From contig JAKSYS010000450.1 of assembly GCA_022925895.1 (NCBI GenBank), positions 1 through 51,736 on the forward strand: DNA of 51,736 bases, read 5' to 3'. The translations under genes and the position numbers were made by a program. The notes beneath the pieces were generated by a model, which ran no database searches, had not been told where the DNA came from, and was given only the letters and a program-made list of their open reading frames with translations. This document shows positions 10,440 through 21,654 of the stretch, piece after piece; positions within the stretch are counted from its first letter, which is position 1, and each line of letters begins with the position of its first letter. Source of the stretch: Fragilaria crotonensis. Lineage: Eukaryota > Bacillariophyta > Fragilariophyceae > Fragilariales > Fragilariaceae.

Positions 10440-10969
10440 ACAGCATAGCAGTAGTCCCTCGTAGTCCCACCCATTTTTGTCCTTACCATGCTGATCACTA
10501 CCGCTGCTTGTAGTACGTTCTTCTTCCACCTCCTTTGGAGGATCATTGTTAAGCTCTGCCTTGCTTGCTACCAATTGGTCCTCATCATCTTCAATCTTCT
10601 TCATTGTTGCCAAAGCCAGGTCATACTGGCCACACGTTGCGTAAATGGAGGCCATCTTCATCCATTTCTCATTCTCAACTCATCCTGCTTGGTTGAGGTA
10701 GCGGCCATCAAGAACACCGAGACTAACTCTCTTGTAGCAGACAATTTGTCGGCCACCATTTTCTCCTCTTCTGCATTTCTGGTATTGACCAAACATGTCA
10801 ACAATCCAGGTGCTACAGACAACAGAACTCCTGCATCCTCCAACTTCTTAATTAATTTGGCTTTCTTCATTCCGATTGGCCGTTCCATGTTAATTCCTTG
10901 CACCAGCGGTGCACTATTATTCACCAGCAAGTTGCGGTCATTCTCTTTAAACACAAAACTTGTTGACAA
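10420..10969 (-). pseudogene. Harbinger companion (Myb/NAM-associated-like) gene relic
   Basis: Convergent with the transposase. It reads NMERPIGMKKAKLIKKLEDAG, then a helical acidic region (EEEKMVADKLSATRELV), a frame change near 10660 and KMASIYATCGQYDLAL. The RPIG.KKAK block is the usual signature of the NAM-associated C-terminal region in the second protein of PIF/Harbinger elements. The Myb/SANT DNA-binding part is absent. Together with the truncated transposase this suggests an internally deleted Harbinger element. I could not find its terminal repeats. Confidence 0.45.
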
Positions 10970-11262
10970 GTGGAAGCGGCATCGTAAAGGAAACGAAATT
11001 TATTCTGAAAGGACGATCTGTAGTATATGTGAAACCTAATAGAATCGAAGATCTGAAACATCATAGATACCATATGAGACAAAGGAATAATTTCCCCGTA
11101 TATACGAAACAACGAATGATTAACAATAAATGTCGAATTTCAGTTTTCTTTCGGATACAGCATAAAATCTCCATACAAGAAGACTGCAATACAATGAACG
11201 AGAAATGGATTCAGAAAAAGATATGTCTGAATCCGAAGTTGTAGAGACGGAATCTGTCTAAA

Positions 11263-11430
11263 CTCTTAAGTGAAACCTCTAAAGTTTTGTCTAATGTCTA
11301 AAGTGTTTTACGGAATCTCTCTAATGTCTTAAGTCTTTAGAGAGAATGAGACTTTAGACAAAACTTTAGAGGTTTCAAGAAATGTTTAGAGATTCTGCAG
11401 ATTTCATCATGACCAGCCACGGACGAGTTT
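11263..11430. repeat. Palindromic MITE-like repeat, copy 1
   Basis: Contains a perfect 23-bp inverted repeat: arm 11272-11294 (GAAACCTCTAAAG...) and arm 11354-11376, with a spacer that itself holds CTCTCTAA...TTTAGAGAGA. It is flanked by CTCTTAAGT on the left and an ATCATGACCA..GGACG block on the right. It is nearly the same sequence as 11592-11758. No coding potential. Confidence 0.7.
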
Positions 11431-11591
11431 CCACGATTCCAACTTAACCAGGTTTCAGTACAAAATGACCATGGTGCGGTATTCTCTCTAAACATAAATT
11501 TTGTCTCATGGCTTCTACATACAATCAATACTACAAAGAGGTGCCTAGACAGAGATTACCGCACCTTCCACGGTCATTTCTTGCTAACTTG

Positions 11592-11758
11592 CTCTTAAGT
11601 GAAACCTCTAAAGTTGTGTCTAATGTCTAAAGTGTTCCACGGAATCTCTCTAATGTCTAAAGTCTTTAGAGAGAATGAGACTTTAGACAAAACTTTAGAG
11701 GTTTCAAGAAATGTTTAGAGATTCCGCAGATTCCGTCATGACCATGGACGGGTTTTCC
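11592..11758. repeat. Palindromic MITE-like repeat, copy 2
   Basis: Direct copy of 11263-11430, about 160 bp downstream of it. The same inverted arms are present, with one G for T in the left arm (AAAGTTGTGTC). The interval 11431-11591 carries ATGACCATGGTGCGGTA near its left end and an imperfect inverted match (TACCGCACC..CCACGGTCAT) near its right end. The whole block may therefore be one compound palindromic element. Confidence 0.65.
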
Positions 11759-12689
11759 AAGATTTCAATAAGACCAATGCCTGTCGTACTAAGGATTCCC
11801 AACAGTTTCCACGGAAGTTTTAGGTGTACCGTTTGGTCGGATCTCTCTTGTCTCGGAGTATGTCGCTAATTCAGTCGCTCTTGTTATCTCTATATAGAAG
11901 CCTGCGCCTCAGTGCCCTTATGATCATCGGCGACCGGCAAAGATGCAGATGAGGCAAATATAGGCTATAATAGAAGTTGTGAGGAATACACGAAGTACTC
12001 CGATTAGAATAACTAATGGAACTGCCGGCAGTTTAGGTACTGTGATTGTAGCTAGTACAACACAGCACAGTACAGCTGGATGATCCTGACAAATGGGTCC
12101 TGCACTCTCACAAAGGTCTCTCATTTTTATTGCTCAGTGGCAATCGATTGGGGCGGCATGCCTTTCTGTATCCTGACTTATTCAACAACAGTTTGATTGT
12201 TGTCATCACAAACTGCTGTGAAGGAAGAAAAAATACGGCTGAAAATGAATGCCAGTAGTTGGTGGAGTACTCGGAGTACCTCACAAAATTTCTGAATATC
12301 ATCACCAACACAGTAAAGTAAAATAGGGTTGCTTCAGAGAATTTCAATATAACTGCATGGGTACAAGTGCTCGTACCAGGTATACCTGTTTATTGATAAT
12401 ACTTCAATAAATTGCTGGTGCGCAGGCTTAAAAACACACACGCACCATTCCTGATCAGAAAACTGAGGAGGGGCTGAACCATAAATCTGACCACAAATAA
12501 ATTGTAATTCAATTAAAGCTAGTAAGGGTACTGTACTACGTAATTATGCAAGTTGGTAATATGATGATTTACGAACTTGTTTGACACAAATCAGACAATA
12601 TTTCTATGGGATTCAGCTACTTTTCACGTAAATTGCAAATGGGAGATATTTTTGGTTTCTGAAAGTTGTATGGAAATGGGCTACGATGC
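11759..12689. other. No gene recognised
   Basis: AT-rich, with short frames only. I see no conserved protein motif, repeat pair or RNA gene. GTAC-type tetramers are frequent (for example near 11990 and 12265). Confidence 0.5.
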
Positions 12690-12875
12690 ATGCATACCTG
12701 AGGCTTTTAATAAGATTCCTGAACTTTGAAATGGGATGACAAGGAAAATTCTACTATAAACGTCACAACCTCGGATCGGCACCCTTAGATGAAGGGTGAT
12801 TCGGTGAGTGCCGTTGTTGAGTGGAACATCAAAGTTTGGAATTATAGCTGATGTTTTTCCAATTGATGCTGTCAT
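12690..12875 (-). pseudogene. LINE ORF1 fragment (second-segment type)
   Basis: Minus-strand translation gives SAIIPNFDVPLNNGTHRITLHLR, in line with SALIPNSNVPINDGTIRISLRW at the start of the copy D segment 45904-46623. Homology runs for about 25 residues and then degrades. It is a small relic of a further LINE copy in the opposite orientation to A, B, C and E. Confidence 0.45.
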
Positions 12876-14243
12876 GTGTGAGTCAGTTTCATTGCCGTGA
12901 ACTGTCTGCCAGTTGATCGATGGCTGCTCTCTCTGCGTCGGTGTCTTCGGGTGTTTTGCTTGTTTGTTCCGTTTCGCTTTCCTCGGAATTTGCTTGTTGG
13001 TGTAGACGTATCACCCAACCAGCTGATGCTCTCTTAAACGGTAGAATAGATTGGACCAATCTGTTCTTGATGGATGTCTGGAGTTTTTGTGGTCACTTTT
13101 TGGACTTGACGCATTGCGTTGTTTCGAAATGCCAACTGTGGTCCAGTGCGTGGATATAGCCTGCACTATAGTGAGGGCTTTCCATGTCGTGCGAGTTGTG
13201 TCACTGTGAGCACCGTTGAGGTATGAATCGCAAGGTAGATTTGTGAGCGGAATCTTCAATTTCCTTTTGGATGATGAACGTTGATCGGTTTAAGTCATAA
13301 AATTGAGAATTGATACCATAGAAACCCAACTGCATTGTGTCCTAATCAGTTTTGCTCCAGTTGTGGTCATTGATGTAAAAATCATGTTTTTGCATAAGGT
13401 TGACCACATTCGGTGCATTTTTTATTTCACTCAAACGATGCTTCGATTGAATGCGATGAATGACGAAGTGTGTTGTATTGGCCAGAGACTCTGAACTCTT
13501 CTCTCCTGCAGAAAAAGACAATTTATGGACGGTGACATGGTTAGTTTGGGATTCTGGCTTATTGTGTAACGGGTCCAGTTTGCCAATCTTGCGGTTATAA
13601 TTGTCGTATGCGAGCAGCTCAAGACACAAGTAACGGATTCAATGTACTGGAAGGGTGTTGCTGCCATGGAGACTCTGTTCACAACAATAAGCTCATGTCT
13701 GACGAACTTAGAGGGTGATGAAGCAACCTTCTCATCTGTATATGCATGTTGTGGCAATTAAATTTCACCTTTCTACTCATGATGCTTCTGTAAAGACAGC
13801 CTGAATCTTACCAGTGCCGACATTGAGCATATGATACCATTAACTCACCACCGCTTCTTGAGTATATAGTACACAGAAGCACACGGTCTTCCATTGGCAA
13901 TGGATCCCATGATCTTCGAGATGCAAACAAAATGTAGCTGCTCTGTTTAGTGAAGAGTTTCTTCACTTGGTGGGAAAGCTTCGATCAACCAGCATTTGAA
14001 GTTGGCGCTTGCTCGTCCGGCCAATGGAAATGAGAATCTTTGTTGCAAGATGTTCAGTGAATTTGCAAACTTCATCACTTCTTGCAACTCCAATGGCTAT
14101 GACACAAACACTGACTTTTAAGATGTCTCCATGAAACCTTTGGAGCCATGGACATTGTGTGATGGCAATTACTATGGCACAATCAAGCTTCCAATCTCTG
14201 GTATCAACAAGCTCGGAAGGGTTGAGAGTGGAAACACTATTCT
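12876..14243. other. Unclassified sequence; 5' host flank of LINE B
   Basis: Scattered short frames on both strands, none with a motif I recognise. Around 13990-14258 the plus strand has coding-like stretches (LALARPANGNENLCC, MKPLEPWTLCDGNYYG) in shifting frames. The frame open at 14131 continues past the LINE B insertion to 17312 once the LINE and one target copy are removed. This may be a degenerate gene or an older element. Confidence 0.35.
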
Positions 14244-14258
14244 ATTCATTGCAAAACA
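14244..14258. repeat. Target site duplication of LINE B, 5' copy
   Basis: ATTCATTGCAAAACA, identical to 17195-17209 (15 bp). It fixes the 5' boundary of LINE B at 14259. Confidence 0.9.
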
Positions 14259-17062
14259 GATCCAGTCACAGGTCGTGAACACAATCTCGAATATCTACCT
14301 CCTCATACCGCCCACAAAACGTTAGGACACTACAAGGAACCCGCGGGCACTGCACGAGCGCAGTTTTCCCAATTGCAGAAGAAAAGTAACGCTATCACTG
14401 AGTTCCTATGGTCAACGCCATTGTCGAGGGCAGAAACTTGGTTGTATTATCATGCCTGTTACCTCCCGTCGATTTGTTATCCATTAACATGTTCTCATTT
14501 GACACACAAACAATTAACGTCAGTTCAAAAGAAAGCAATGTCCATTATTTTCGCACGATGTGGTTATAATCGGAATACAAAGAAAGAAATTATCTTTGGA
14601 CCAGTCGAGTATGGGGGCGCAAACTTCCATCACCTCTACATAAGACAGGGAACCCAACAGGTGACTTACTTCATGCGACATTGGCGTACAATGACTTCAG
14701 TGGGGAAGATGTTCAAATGCGCACTAGCATGGATACAACTTTCGAGCGGAGTCTCATACCCGATTATGGAGCATGCTAATACAAGCTTACCACACTTGGA
14801 AGCAAAATGGTTCACGTCCCTTCGAACATTCTTATCAAGTATTAGGGCAAGGATCATGGATCACATCTTGGAAGCGGGAACATTCACGGCATCAGAAATA
14901 CGACGATTAAATTATTGCAGACTATATCTCCAGGCCGTCACAATTTCGGACATCACAATGATCACAGGAGATGTACTGGATCAGAGTAAACTCGCAGGTT
15001 ATCCTTCACTCCAGAGCAGCAAATCACACTGGATCCCAATAAATCAAGAGCGACCATCGGAGAAGGAATGGACACTTTGGAAGAAGGCAAATTTACTGTG
15101 GAGCGACACTCGGGGTCATCTCAAGATCCCGCTTCGCAAGTGGCTGAAGGATGTCCATCACCAACGTAACTATCACTTCGCGTATCAATATAGAAAGAGT
15201 GTCTGGATCCGAGAGCACGGAGGCGGATATCAAGTCCATCGATTAAGGTCCAGTGGTAGGTTGCAAGACAGACAATGGATACAAGAGCGTGCACAACTGC
15301 CACAGCAATCAGTCCCGGTCGAATTATATAATGATGCAGCGGGATCCTGGAAAATACTCAGCCCAACATTCTCCATTGTTACACCTCATACAATATCACA
15401 GTCGGCAACAGCAACGTTTGATGCATACATCGAGACGCTCGAGTCGTGGGAATTGATTTACTCCGTCATCTCACGTTGGACATCGATCCCTATTCTATTT
15501 GTTTGGAAGCTCATCAACACTTCAGAGCGGTGAGCGATGGATCCGTGTTGTCAAACGGAAACGCATCCTTCGGGTGGATCTTAAGTAATCGGAGAGGAGA
15601 ACGAGTTGCAGAGGGTATGGGACCAGCACGAGGACGGAGAGTACATTCATACCGAGCAGAGGCATGCGGTCTGTTATCTTTTCTACGGTTCCTTATACGG
15701 ATCGCCAACTTTACACAGATGCACGAGACATGGCACGGAATCCTCGCAACGGACAGCCAAAGCGTACTGGATACCTTGTTTGGACAAGATCGCGATGATA
15801 GCAATGAAAATGAGCCTCTAGACCTAGATAACCAATGCGTGGTGTTGGACCCATTATGTCCGGAATGGGATATCTTGATCGAGATTCAGGCGGCACTACG
15901 AGTTTTACCAGGAGTCCGTCTACAATACGTGGAAGGCCATCAAGATCAGAAGAAACCATATCAGTCTCTCGAGCTTCTGGAACAATTGAACGTGGACGCT
16001 GACAGAATCGCGGAAGAATATCACGAGCTTCTCCAACCGCAACGGCCATATGTACTATTATCTCCGCACGCACGAGCGCACTTAGTGTTTGAGGATGGGA
16101 CAGTAACCGCAAGACATGCAGAGTTTATCGAGACCCAGGCAACGGCCGAACCTTTGGTGCAGCATCTCGCAAAGAAACACTCCTGGAGCGATGGAGTTAC
16201 GGAAAATATCAATTGGAAAGCTCACGGGCAGGCACTCAAGCGGAATCGACAGAGACGGTCTCATTTTGTGAAAATGGTCCACGACATTCTCCCAACAACA
16301 AGCTTGCAAAATAAATATGATGGCGGGAAAAGAACATGTCCCCTCTGCCAACACCCGTGTGAAGATAGCGATCATATTCTTCGATGTCAACACCCTTCCC
16401 GAGTCGAGTGGCGTCGCCAGTTTCTCCACGGAATCTTGGAGTTTTGCAATAAAACACACACTTATCCCCCGATACGGATTCTTCTCATCACGACTATGCA
16501 GAGTTGGCTAAGCGGCGAAGATAACCCACGGATCGAAAGAGATCAATATCCAGCAGATATGAGCTCAATCATTCGGCAACAAGCCAAAATAGGATGGCGA
16601 CAGATGCTTCAGGGACGATTCTCCAAGGCGTGGAGTGACATTCAGCAGCGGTACCACGAATTAACGTTCCCGACTCAACAATATACTCCCGACAAATGGC
16701 AAGTGGGTTTAATCCAGAAGATCTGGGAACATAGGCACAAAGTCTGGATTTTGCGAAATGAAGATTTACACGGCAGAGATATCAGGAGTCGACAACAGGC
16801 CGAGCGTAAGGAAATCCAACGACAACTGCATGCCATCTACTCCCAGCGACCGATGATGGACCCACGAGTGCAATCCCTGTTACTTGAAGCACCAGAGGCA
16901 CATGATCGATATCCTGTTCAGGTGACAAAGAACTGGATACGAATGCACGCTACAACATTCTCGGAAAGCGTCAAGCGGGTGAAGACCAGAGCACTACATG
17001 GGGTGAGATCTATTCGTTCGTATTTCAATCCTATCCCAGCGGTAGATGCGGAAGCGACATGA
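14259..17062 (+). pseudogene. LINE B pol: thumb, RNase H, zinc finger, PIP-like tail
   Basis: One frame from 14259 to about 15440 (TAHKTLGHYKEPAGT, IFARCGYNRNTKKE, FGPVEYGGANF) and a second to TGA 17062. They are separated by a one-base deletion near 15448, where SWE should lead into DLLRHLTLD. The RNase H is complete: AVSDGSVLSNG, YRAEACGLLSF, LATDSQSVLDT, VEGHQDQKKPY, LEQLNVDADRIA. The zinc knuckle is CPLCQHPCEDSDHILRC. The tail is GVRSIRSYFNP plus nine residues. Apart from the single indel the protein is intact, so B inserted fairly recently. It lacks endonuclease and polymerase and cannot move itself. Confidence 0.88.
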
Positions 17063-17121
17063 TCCGACATAGCATAAGTTTATGAACGGTACCTACGACT
17101 CATTCAAGGGTCGAGGCTACC

Positions 17122-17165
17122 CGTGCAAGTCGAGTACTCGTACAGTCGAGTACCGCGGCAGCACG
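17122..17165 (+). other. Conserved 3' stem-loop of LINE B
   Basis: Outer stem CGTGC (17122-17126) with GCACG (17161-17165). Inner stem GTACTCG (17134-17140) with CGAGTAC (17147-17153), loop TACAGT. The spacer CGCGGCA and following GTTAA are shared with A and C. A T run (17181-17193) leads straight into the target duplication. Confidence 0.7.
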
Positions 17166-17194
17166 TTAAGTAGATTTTCGGTTTTTTTTTTTTA

Positions 17195-17209
17195 ATTCAT
17201 TGCAAAACA
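17195..17209. repeat. Target site duplication of LINE B, 3' copy
   Basis: Identical to 14244-14258. It directly follows the T-rich tail. Confidence 0.9.
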
Positions 17210-17690
17210 ACTTGACCGCCAGATCACTCCAACAAGGGATACTTGCTCCTGCATTTGGTTATGGAAGTCAAACTCGGTAGCGTTCTTGAAACTGCTGACA
17301 ACAAAAGGATGACGATGATGACATCAATGGTGATGAAGCCATAGTTGAAGATGGTGCTGGGCAAGAGGTTCCAATTGTTGATGATGACGATGACTGAGAT
17401 GAAGAATTTGATCGGATTGATGTGTCAGGCGGTGTGGGTACAATTGCTGATCGGGATCTATTTGTTGGACTCGATGACAAAATTGAGGATACTGGTGTTA
17501 ACATCCTTGGTGATGAGAAGGTACTACTACTCCCAGTTTAGTATTCTCTTCTTTAGCAGTTAGATGCATTCATCTCATTGTTCATCCTCATTCTCAAGAG
17601 TACTTGCTGTCAAACTCCGCTCGGACCAGGAGTGGAGTCTGTTAAAGTACAGTAGTACAAGTAGTCCTCCGAGTACATATGCAACAAAAG
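17210..17690 (+). other. 3' host flank of LINE B; acidic coding-like stretch
   Basis: From about 17290 one plus frame reads as an acidic low-complexity peptide (KDDDDDINGDEAIVEDG, then a stop at 17396, DEEFDRIDVSGGVG). It could be the end of the gene or element that LINE B interrupted. From 17560 on I see no coding signal, only GTAC-rich DNA. Confidence 0.3.
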
Positions 17691-17695
17691 TCTAC

Positions 17696-17733
17696 ACAAG
17701 TTGGTCGTTTTTTACGGTTATGCGACCAATTGT
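17696..17733. repeat. Hairpin-forming inverted repeat
   Basis: ACAAGTTGGTCG (17696-17707) pairs with CGACCAATTGT (17723-17733) with one bulged base and a 15-base loop. It follows AAAAGTCTACAC, a motif repeated as a palindrome at 18442-18469 and 27613-27630. Confidence 0.5.
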
Positions 17734-17946
17734 CTACACTTCGTGTAAACTTTCAGACTCTCCATTAGGTATTCGATACGCTGTATTTGTACAAAAATGG
17801 ATACTACTGGAAGGTCCGGCCGCACCGTCGGAATCGAGGAAAAAACGAGAACACGTGACACCTCATAAGTAAGAGTCTCGCTTCCACGGTATGTTATTTT
17901 CAACTGATAAAAAGCAAGGCCGGCGCGTTTATCATGTGGATCCTAG

Positions 17947-18290
17947 TCAGTGAAATTCCACTTCACCTAAGTGAAATTCCACTTCCCCTTAGTGAAATTC
18001 CACTTCTCCAAAGTGAAATTCCACTTACCCGAAGTGGAATTCCACTTCACCGAAGTGGATTTTCACTTACCCGAAGTGGAATTCCACTTCTCACAATTCG
18101 ATGGACACACGTGACGCCTACACAATTCAGTATGAATTCATTTTGGGAACATTGCATTTCACTTCGGGTAAGTGGAATTCCACTTCCCGAAGTGGAATTC
18201 CCCTATGTGGAATTCCACTTCCCCGGAGTGAAATTCCACTTACCCGAAGTGGAATTCCACTTCACTGAAGTGGATTTCCACTTCGCATCA
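17947..18290. repeat. 21-bp tandem array with palindromic core
   Basis: Units such as AAGTGGAATTCCACTT (a perfect palindrome around GAATTC) joined by five-base linkers, with a period of about 21 bp. There are about seven units at 17947-18092 and six or so at 18163-18290. Between them lies about 70 bp of unrelated sequence. The first unit of the right block has the linker reversed (ACTTCGGGTAAGT against ACTTACCCGAAGT), so the two blocks are partly inverted with respect to each other. Because 21 is divisible by 3 an open frame runs through the array; I treat it as an artefact. Confidence 0.8.
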
Positions 18291-18441
18291 GAAAACCTTG
18301 CCGGCTCGTTTGGATTGACTGCAAAAGCTACAAATATCGCAGCACATGTATTTTGAAGTCGGCGTGCGCGGAAATGACTTCGTTACCGGAACTTAACGGC
18401 TAGAACGTGCTTTGGCCGGACCTTCCTGAAGGTAGATGCTT

Positions 18442-18469
18442 AAAAGTCTACATTGTAGTGTAGACTTTT
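18442..18469. repeat. Short palindrome AAAAGTCTACA...TGTAGACTTTT
   Basis: Perfect 11-bp arms, 18442-18452 and 18459-18469, with a six-base loop. It lies directly upstream of the LINE E target site. Related palindrome at 27613-27630. Confidence 0.6.
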
Positions 18470-18471
18470 TC

Positions 18472-18487
18472 ACATCTGGTTGAATTC
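18472..18487. repeat. Target site duplication of LINE E, 5' copy
   Basis: ACATCTGGTTGAATTC, identical to 21309-21324 (16 bp). Confidence 0.9.
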
Positions 18488-21308
18488 ATATCAGGCGTCA
18501 TTGTCACAACATCAAAGGGCGCAAATTTGAAGACAAGACATCAACGAGCCTGCTAGAATTCTTGGGGTGCATCAAACACCGTCAGGGGATTTCTCGGAAC
18601 ATATTAAAGCTCTTAAAGCCAAGGCCAACAAATTCGCAGGCTACCTCAAATCCCCCCGACTAACTCCTGGAGAAATCCGAGTTTTCCATCGCACAATATA
18701 TGACCCAGCCATGCGGTATTCACTGCCAGCGATAGCGGTGGACGAAGAAGAATTGGCTCAGGTGCAGACAAAAATCATTTCAACGATTGTGCAAAAACTG
18801 GGACTATCCAGCAAATTGCCGGTCTCAGTGCGTCACGGTCCAATATCCATGGGCGGCTTTGGACTCATGGATCTTCGCACAGAGGGCGGAATTGAAATGG
18901 TTAAATATTTTCGTCACGAGGTTTATGGCAACACAGAAGTCAGGAAGTTGCTCCTCCTTCAACTTCAGGCATCACAAGCAACTCGAATCGGGAGTACCCA
19001 TGCAACTATTATCGGAACCGAGTACACATATACCGTACCTCACGCCGACTTGGATTCTCTCAATGCGTCAGTTCATGTCAAATCACAACATTAGCATGGA
19101 AATCACAAATGCTCTCACGCTACCACTTCGGGGTCCAAATGACCAGTACATCATGAACTCAATCCGTTTGAAAGGCTGTACAACGCAACAACAAACAGAT
19201 ATCAATCTCATACGTCTGTTCCTCCAAGTGACGACGATAGCCGATATGGTGGATAGACATGAACCTTCTAAGATTGCAGAATGGGCACTTGACGGCATAC
19301 AACCTACAGATTTTGCTGCTAATCCGACGTGGCCGAGACAACAAACTCCGACTTTGAAACAGCAGCGTCTGTGGAGGCGATATATTGCGTCACAATTCAT
19401 CAGGTACGGGAGGGCATGGATAGTAGCACCCCAACGTACACTGAAGGATCTGAAGGTACAAATCAGCAAGGAATCTACACAACAACAAGATGCCGCCCAG
19501 ACCCTGCCGTCGAGACTCAAACGATTACCACGGAACAAGCGACGTCTCCTGTCTCACATCAATTTTACATCCGATGAGGACACACTCTGGAAAGAATGCC
19601 AACGCAAACAAATTCTTACGATTGCTTCAGACGGCGGCCTGAAAGGTCGCAAAGGTACGATTGGATGGAGCGTGACGACACCAAAGAACGACATTCTATG
19701 CGAAGGGGCAGGACCTATCGATGGACCGTACGATACCGCTAGTTCTACGAGATGCGAACTCAGTGGATATGCGGCAGCTCTCCTGTTTCTTTCATTGCTA
19801 GCTACACCGACACTGGGGACTGCGTCATAAATGCACGTTCCGATGGGTAACTGCTGACAGTCAAACCGCAATAAACACGTGGTGCGGGAAACTCGATCAT
19901 CACGAACCAAACTGCGTCAACCCGCAAATCCTGATTATCTCGGTGTAATTTGATCGGAAACTAAGTTCCTTCGTCGGAAAATTACGCCGAAGTGGATCAA
20001 AGGCCACCAAACGGTGCGACACGATATCCATAATGGACATAATTGGGATGTAAGCCGGAAGAATCACGTTGACTCCTTGGCAACATGGTATCGCGAGCAA
20101 TCCAATAAACGACAATCAATTGAGAAAACAGATCACACTCCAGAAGCAAGAGTAACGGTATTGCTTAACGGGGTTCAATTGGTATCTCAGGTCGAGTCCA
20201 GTCTTTGTTTCCATATCAACGGCTATCACTTGCGGTTGCATATCCAATCGCAACATCGGTGTTCGAATGCCACCTGCTGGAATCGAATCGACGTGGAAGC
20301 TCTCGGACGTTTCTATAAACGATTACCACCAGCTGCACAGGTGGCGCAAACGAAATTCATGTTCAATCAATGGCATACGGGCGCAACGAGGATCCGTAAC
20401 GCAAGGGTCAAGGATCCCCAGCTTCGATTCTGTCCGTGCTGCAAGACGACGGACGAGACGACAACGCATGTGCTTCAATGCCGATCGAATTCGGACATGA
20501 AAAAGGTCTCCAAATTTTCAGAAAAACAATGTCTCCGAAGGAACCACACCCAGTGTTTCAAATCCTACGAGATGGCATCACCTCTTGGGTGGAGGGCATT
20601 GAAGTATACGATCCTCCGATTGATCAGATTCCGTCTAAATTCCATGACCGCCTGCGCGCAGCACTACGCGATCAGCAGACGATAGGATGGGATAACGCTG
20701 TCAAAGGGTACTTGAGCGTTGAGTGGCGTTTCATGGCGGCAGACGCCATGTTCGATTCTTCACCCGCCAAAACTGACAGTGGTTTTTACCGCATCCACAA
20801 CATTCTTAAAGCCGCTCATATTCTCATGCAGACGACATGGAAGGCTCGGAATAAAATGCTACATGACAATCAGGATGCCGTCAACCGACACATTAGGGAA
20901 GCGGAGGCGGAGGAGAGAACTGAAATGCATCGACAATCGAAAAATTTAAGAGCAGGCGATCAGCATTACTGTGAGCAACCATTGGAAAAGATCCTAAGAA
21001 ACAAATCGGCGTCCTCACGACGACGATGGCTTCGCTACATGAAAATGGCCCAGGATAGATCCAGTCGCGACGGGAAGAGACAAACTTTACTGACCAATTT
21101 TTTCAGACCTTCGGTCACGGATACACAACGTTCAGACACACTTGGAATACAGACACCGAAATAATGTTTCGAGTTAGGGGGGATAGGGGTAGGATAACAT
21201 GCTCGTCGCCGCCATGGAATACGGGCTGGCCACGACGGGGTACACACGATGGTTTTGTCAAAAGATCAACGACGGTGGTAATCCTAAATAATTAGGTCTA
21301 TTATTATT
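18488..21308 (+). mobile_element. LINE copy E (family 2), 5'-truncated
   Basis: 2821-bp insertion bounded by a perfect 16-bp duplication. It starts in the RT thumb and ends with the hairpin CCTAA(ATAA)TTAGG (21283-21296) and a TTATTATT-type tail instead of a T run. Protein and 3' end group it with copy D, not with A, B and C. Confidence 0.92.
18540..21164 (+). pseudogene. LINE E pol: thumb, RNase H, zinc finger, PIP box
   Basis: Thumb at 18567-19094 (VFHRTIYDPAMRYSLPAIAVDEEEL, quoted here only in part: FHRTIYDPAMRY, SVRHGP.S.GGFGL.DLRTE), matching copy D. A frame change near 19000 leads to 19830. RNase H: TIASDGGLKG, AGPIDGPYDTASSTRCELSG, and after more frame changes WIKGHQ and DSLAT. Zinc knuckle CPCCKTTDETTTHVLQC at about 20430. 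The C-terminal frame 20436-21164 ends with KRQTLLTNFFRPS plus about 14 residues: a canonical QxxLxxFF PIP box. Four or more frame changes in total. It is a dead, truncated copy. Confidence 0.82.
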
Positions 21309-21324
21309 ACATCTGGTTGAATTC
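21309..21324. repeat. Target site duplication of LINE E, 3' copy
   Basis: Identical to 18472-18487. Confidence 0.9.
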
Positions 21325-21654
21325 TACTGGACAACTTCAGAGTACATGCCGGTAGTTGAACATGGCATAGTATTCACTGAAATCAAGGTTTGTGGCCCGT
21401 CCAACAAAAAACTTTTCTGTGCCTACACACTACACAAACATGCATCATTACAACCAAGAAAACATTGCCCACCCTGAATGGACAAGAATGGCTGGAGGAC
21501 AACGACATATGGTAGTACTAGGCAAGGCGAGCCTGGTGCCCCCCTATTGTGGGAACAATATTGCGGTTCACGATGTTCATGCTGATCAAGTGCAGGAGAC
21601 AGAGGGCAATCAAAAGAAGCTGAAAACTAAACGAGAGCTCCGGAACCGATAGAA

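Larger units (their letters stand above)
14259..17194 (+). mobile_element. LINE copy B (family 1), 5'-truncated
   Basis: 2936-bp insertion bounded by a perfect 15-bp duplication. It begins inside the RT-thumb coding region and runs to the family-1 3' stem-loop and T run. 5' truncation with a long target duplication is the hallmark of target-primed reverse transcription. It is the best-preserved family-1 coding sequence in the window. Confidence 0.93.

Noticed and set aside
14131-14325. 64-codon ORF as a separate gene
   Set aside because: It crosses the LINE B target site; its last third is LINE sequence. It is only a piece of the interrupted host sequence.
17947-18290. CRISPR array
   Set aside because: Repeats are palindromic, linkers are five bases and similar to each other, and no cas gene or prokaryotic context exists.
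17934-18356. 140-codon ATG frame with heptad repeats (SEIPLHL-type)
   Set aside because: The repeat period of 21 bp keeps any frame open; the codons follow the palindromic DNA repeat and flanking sequence shows no coding character.
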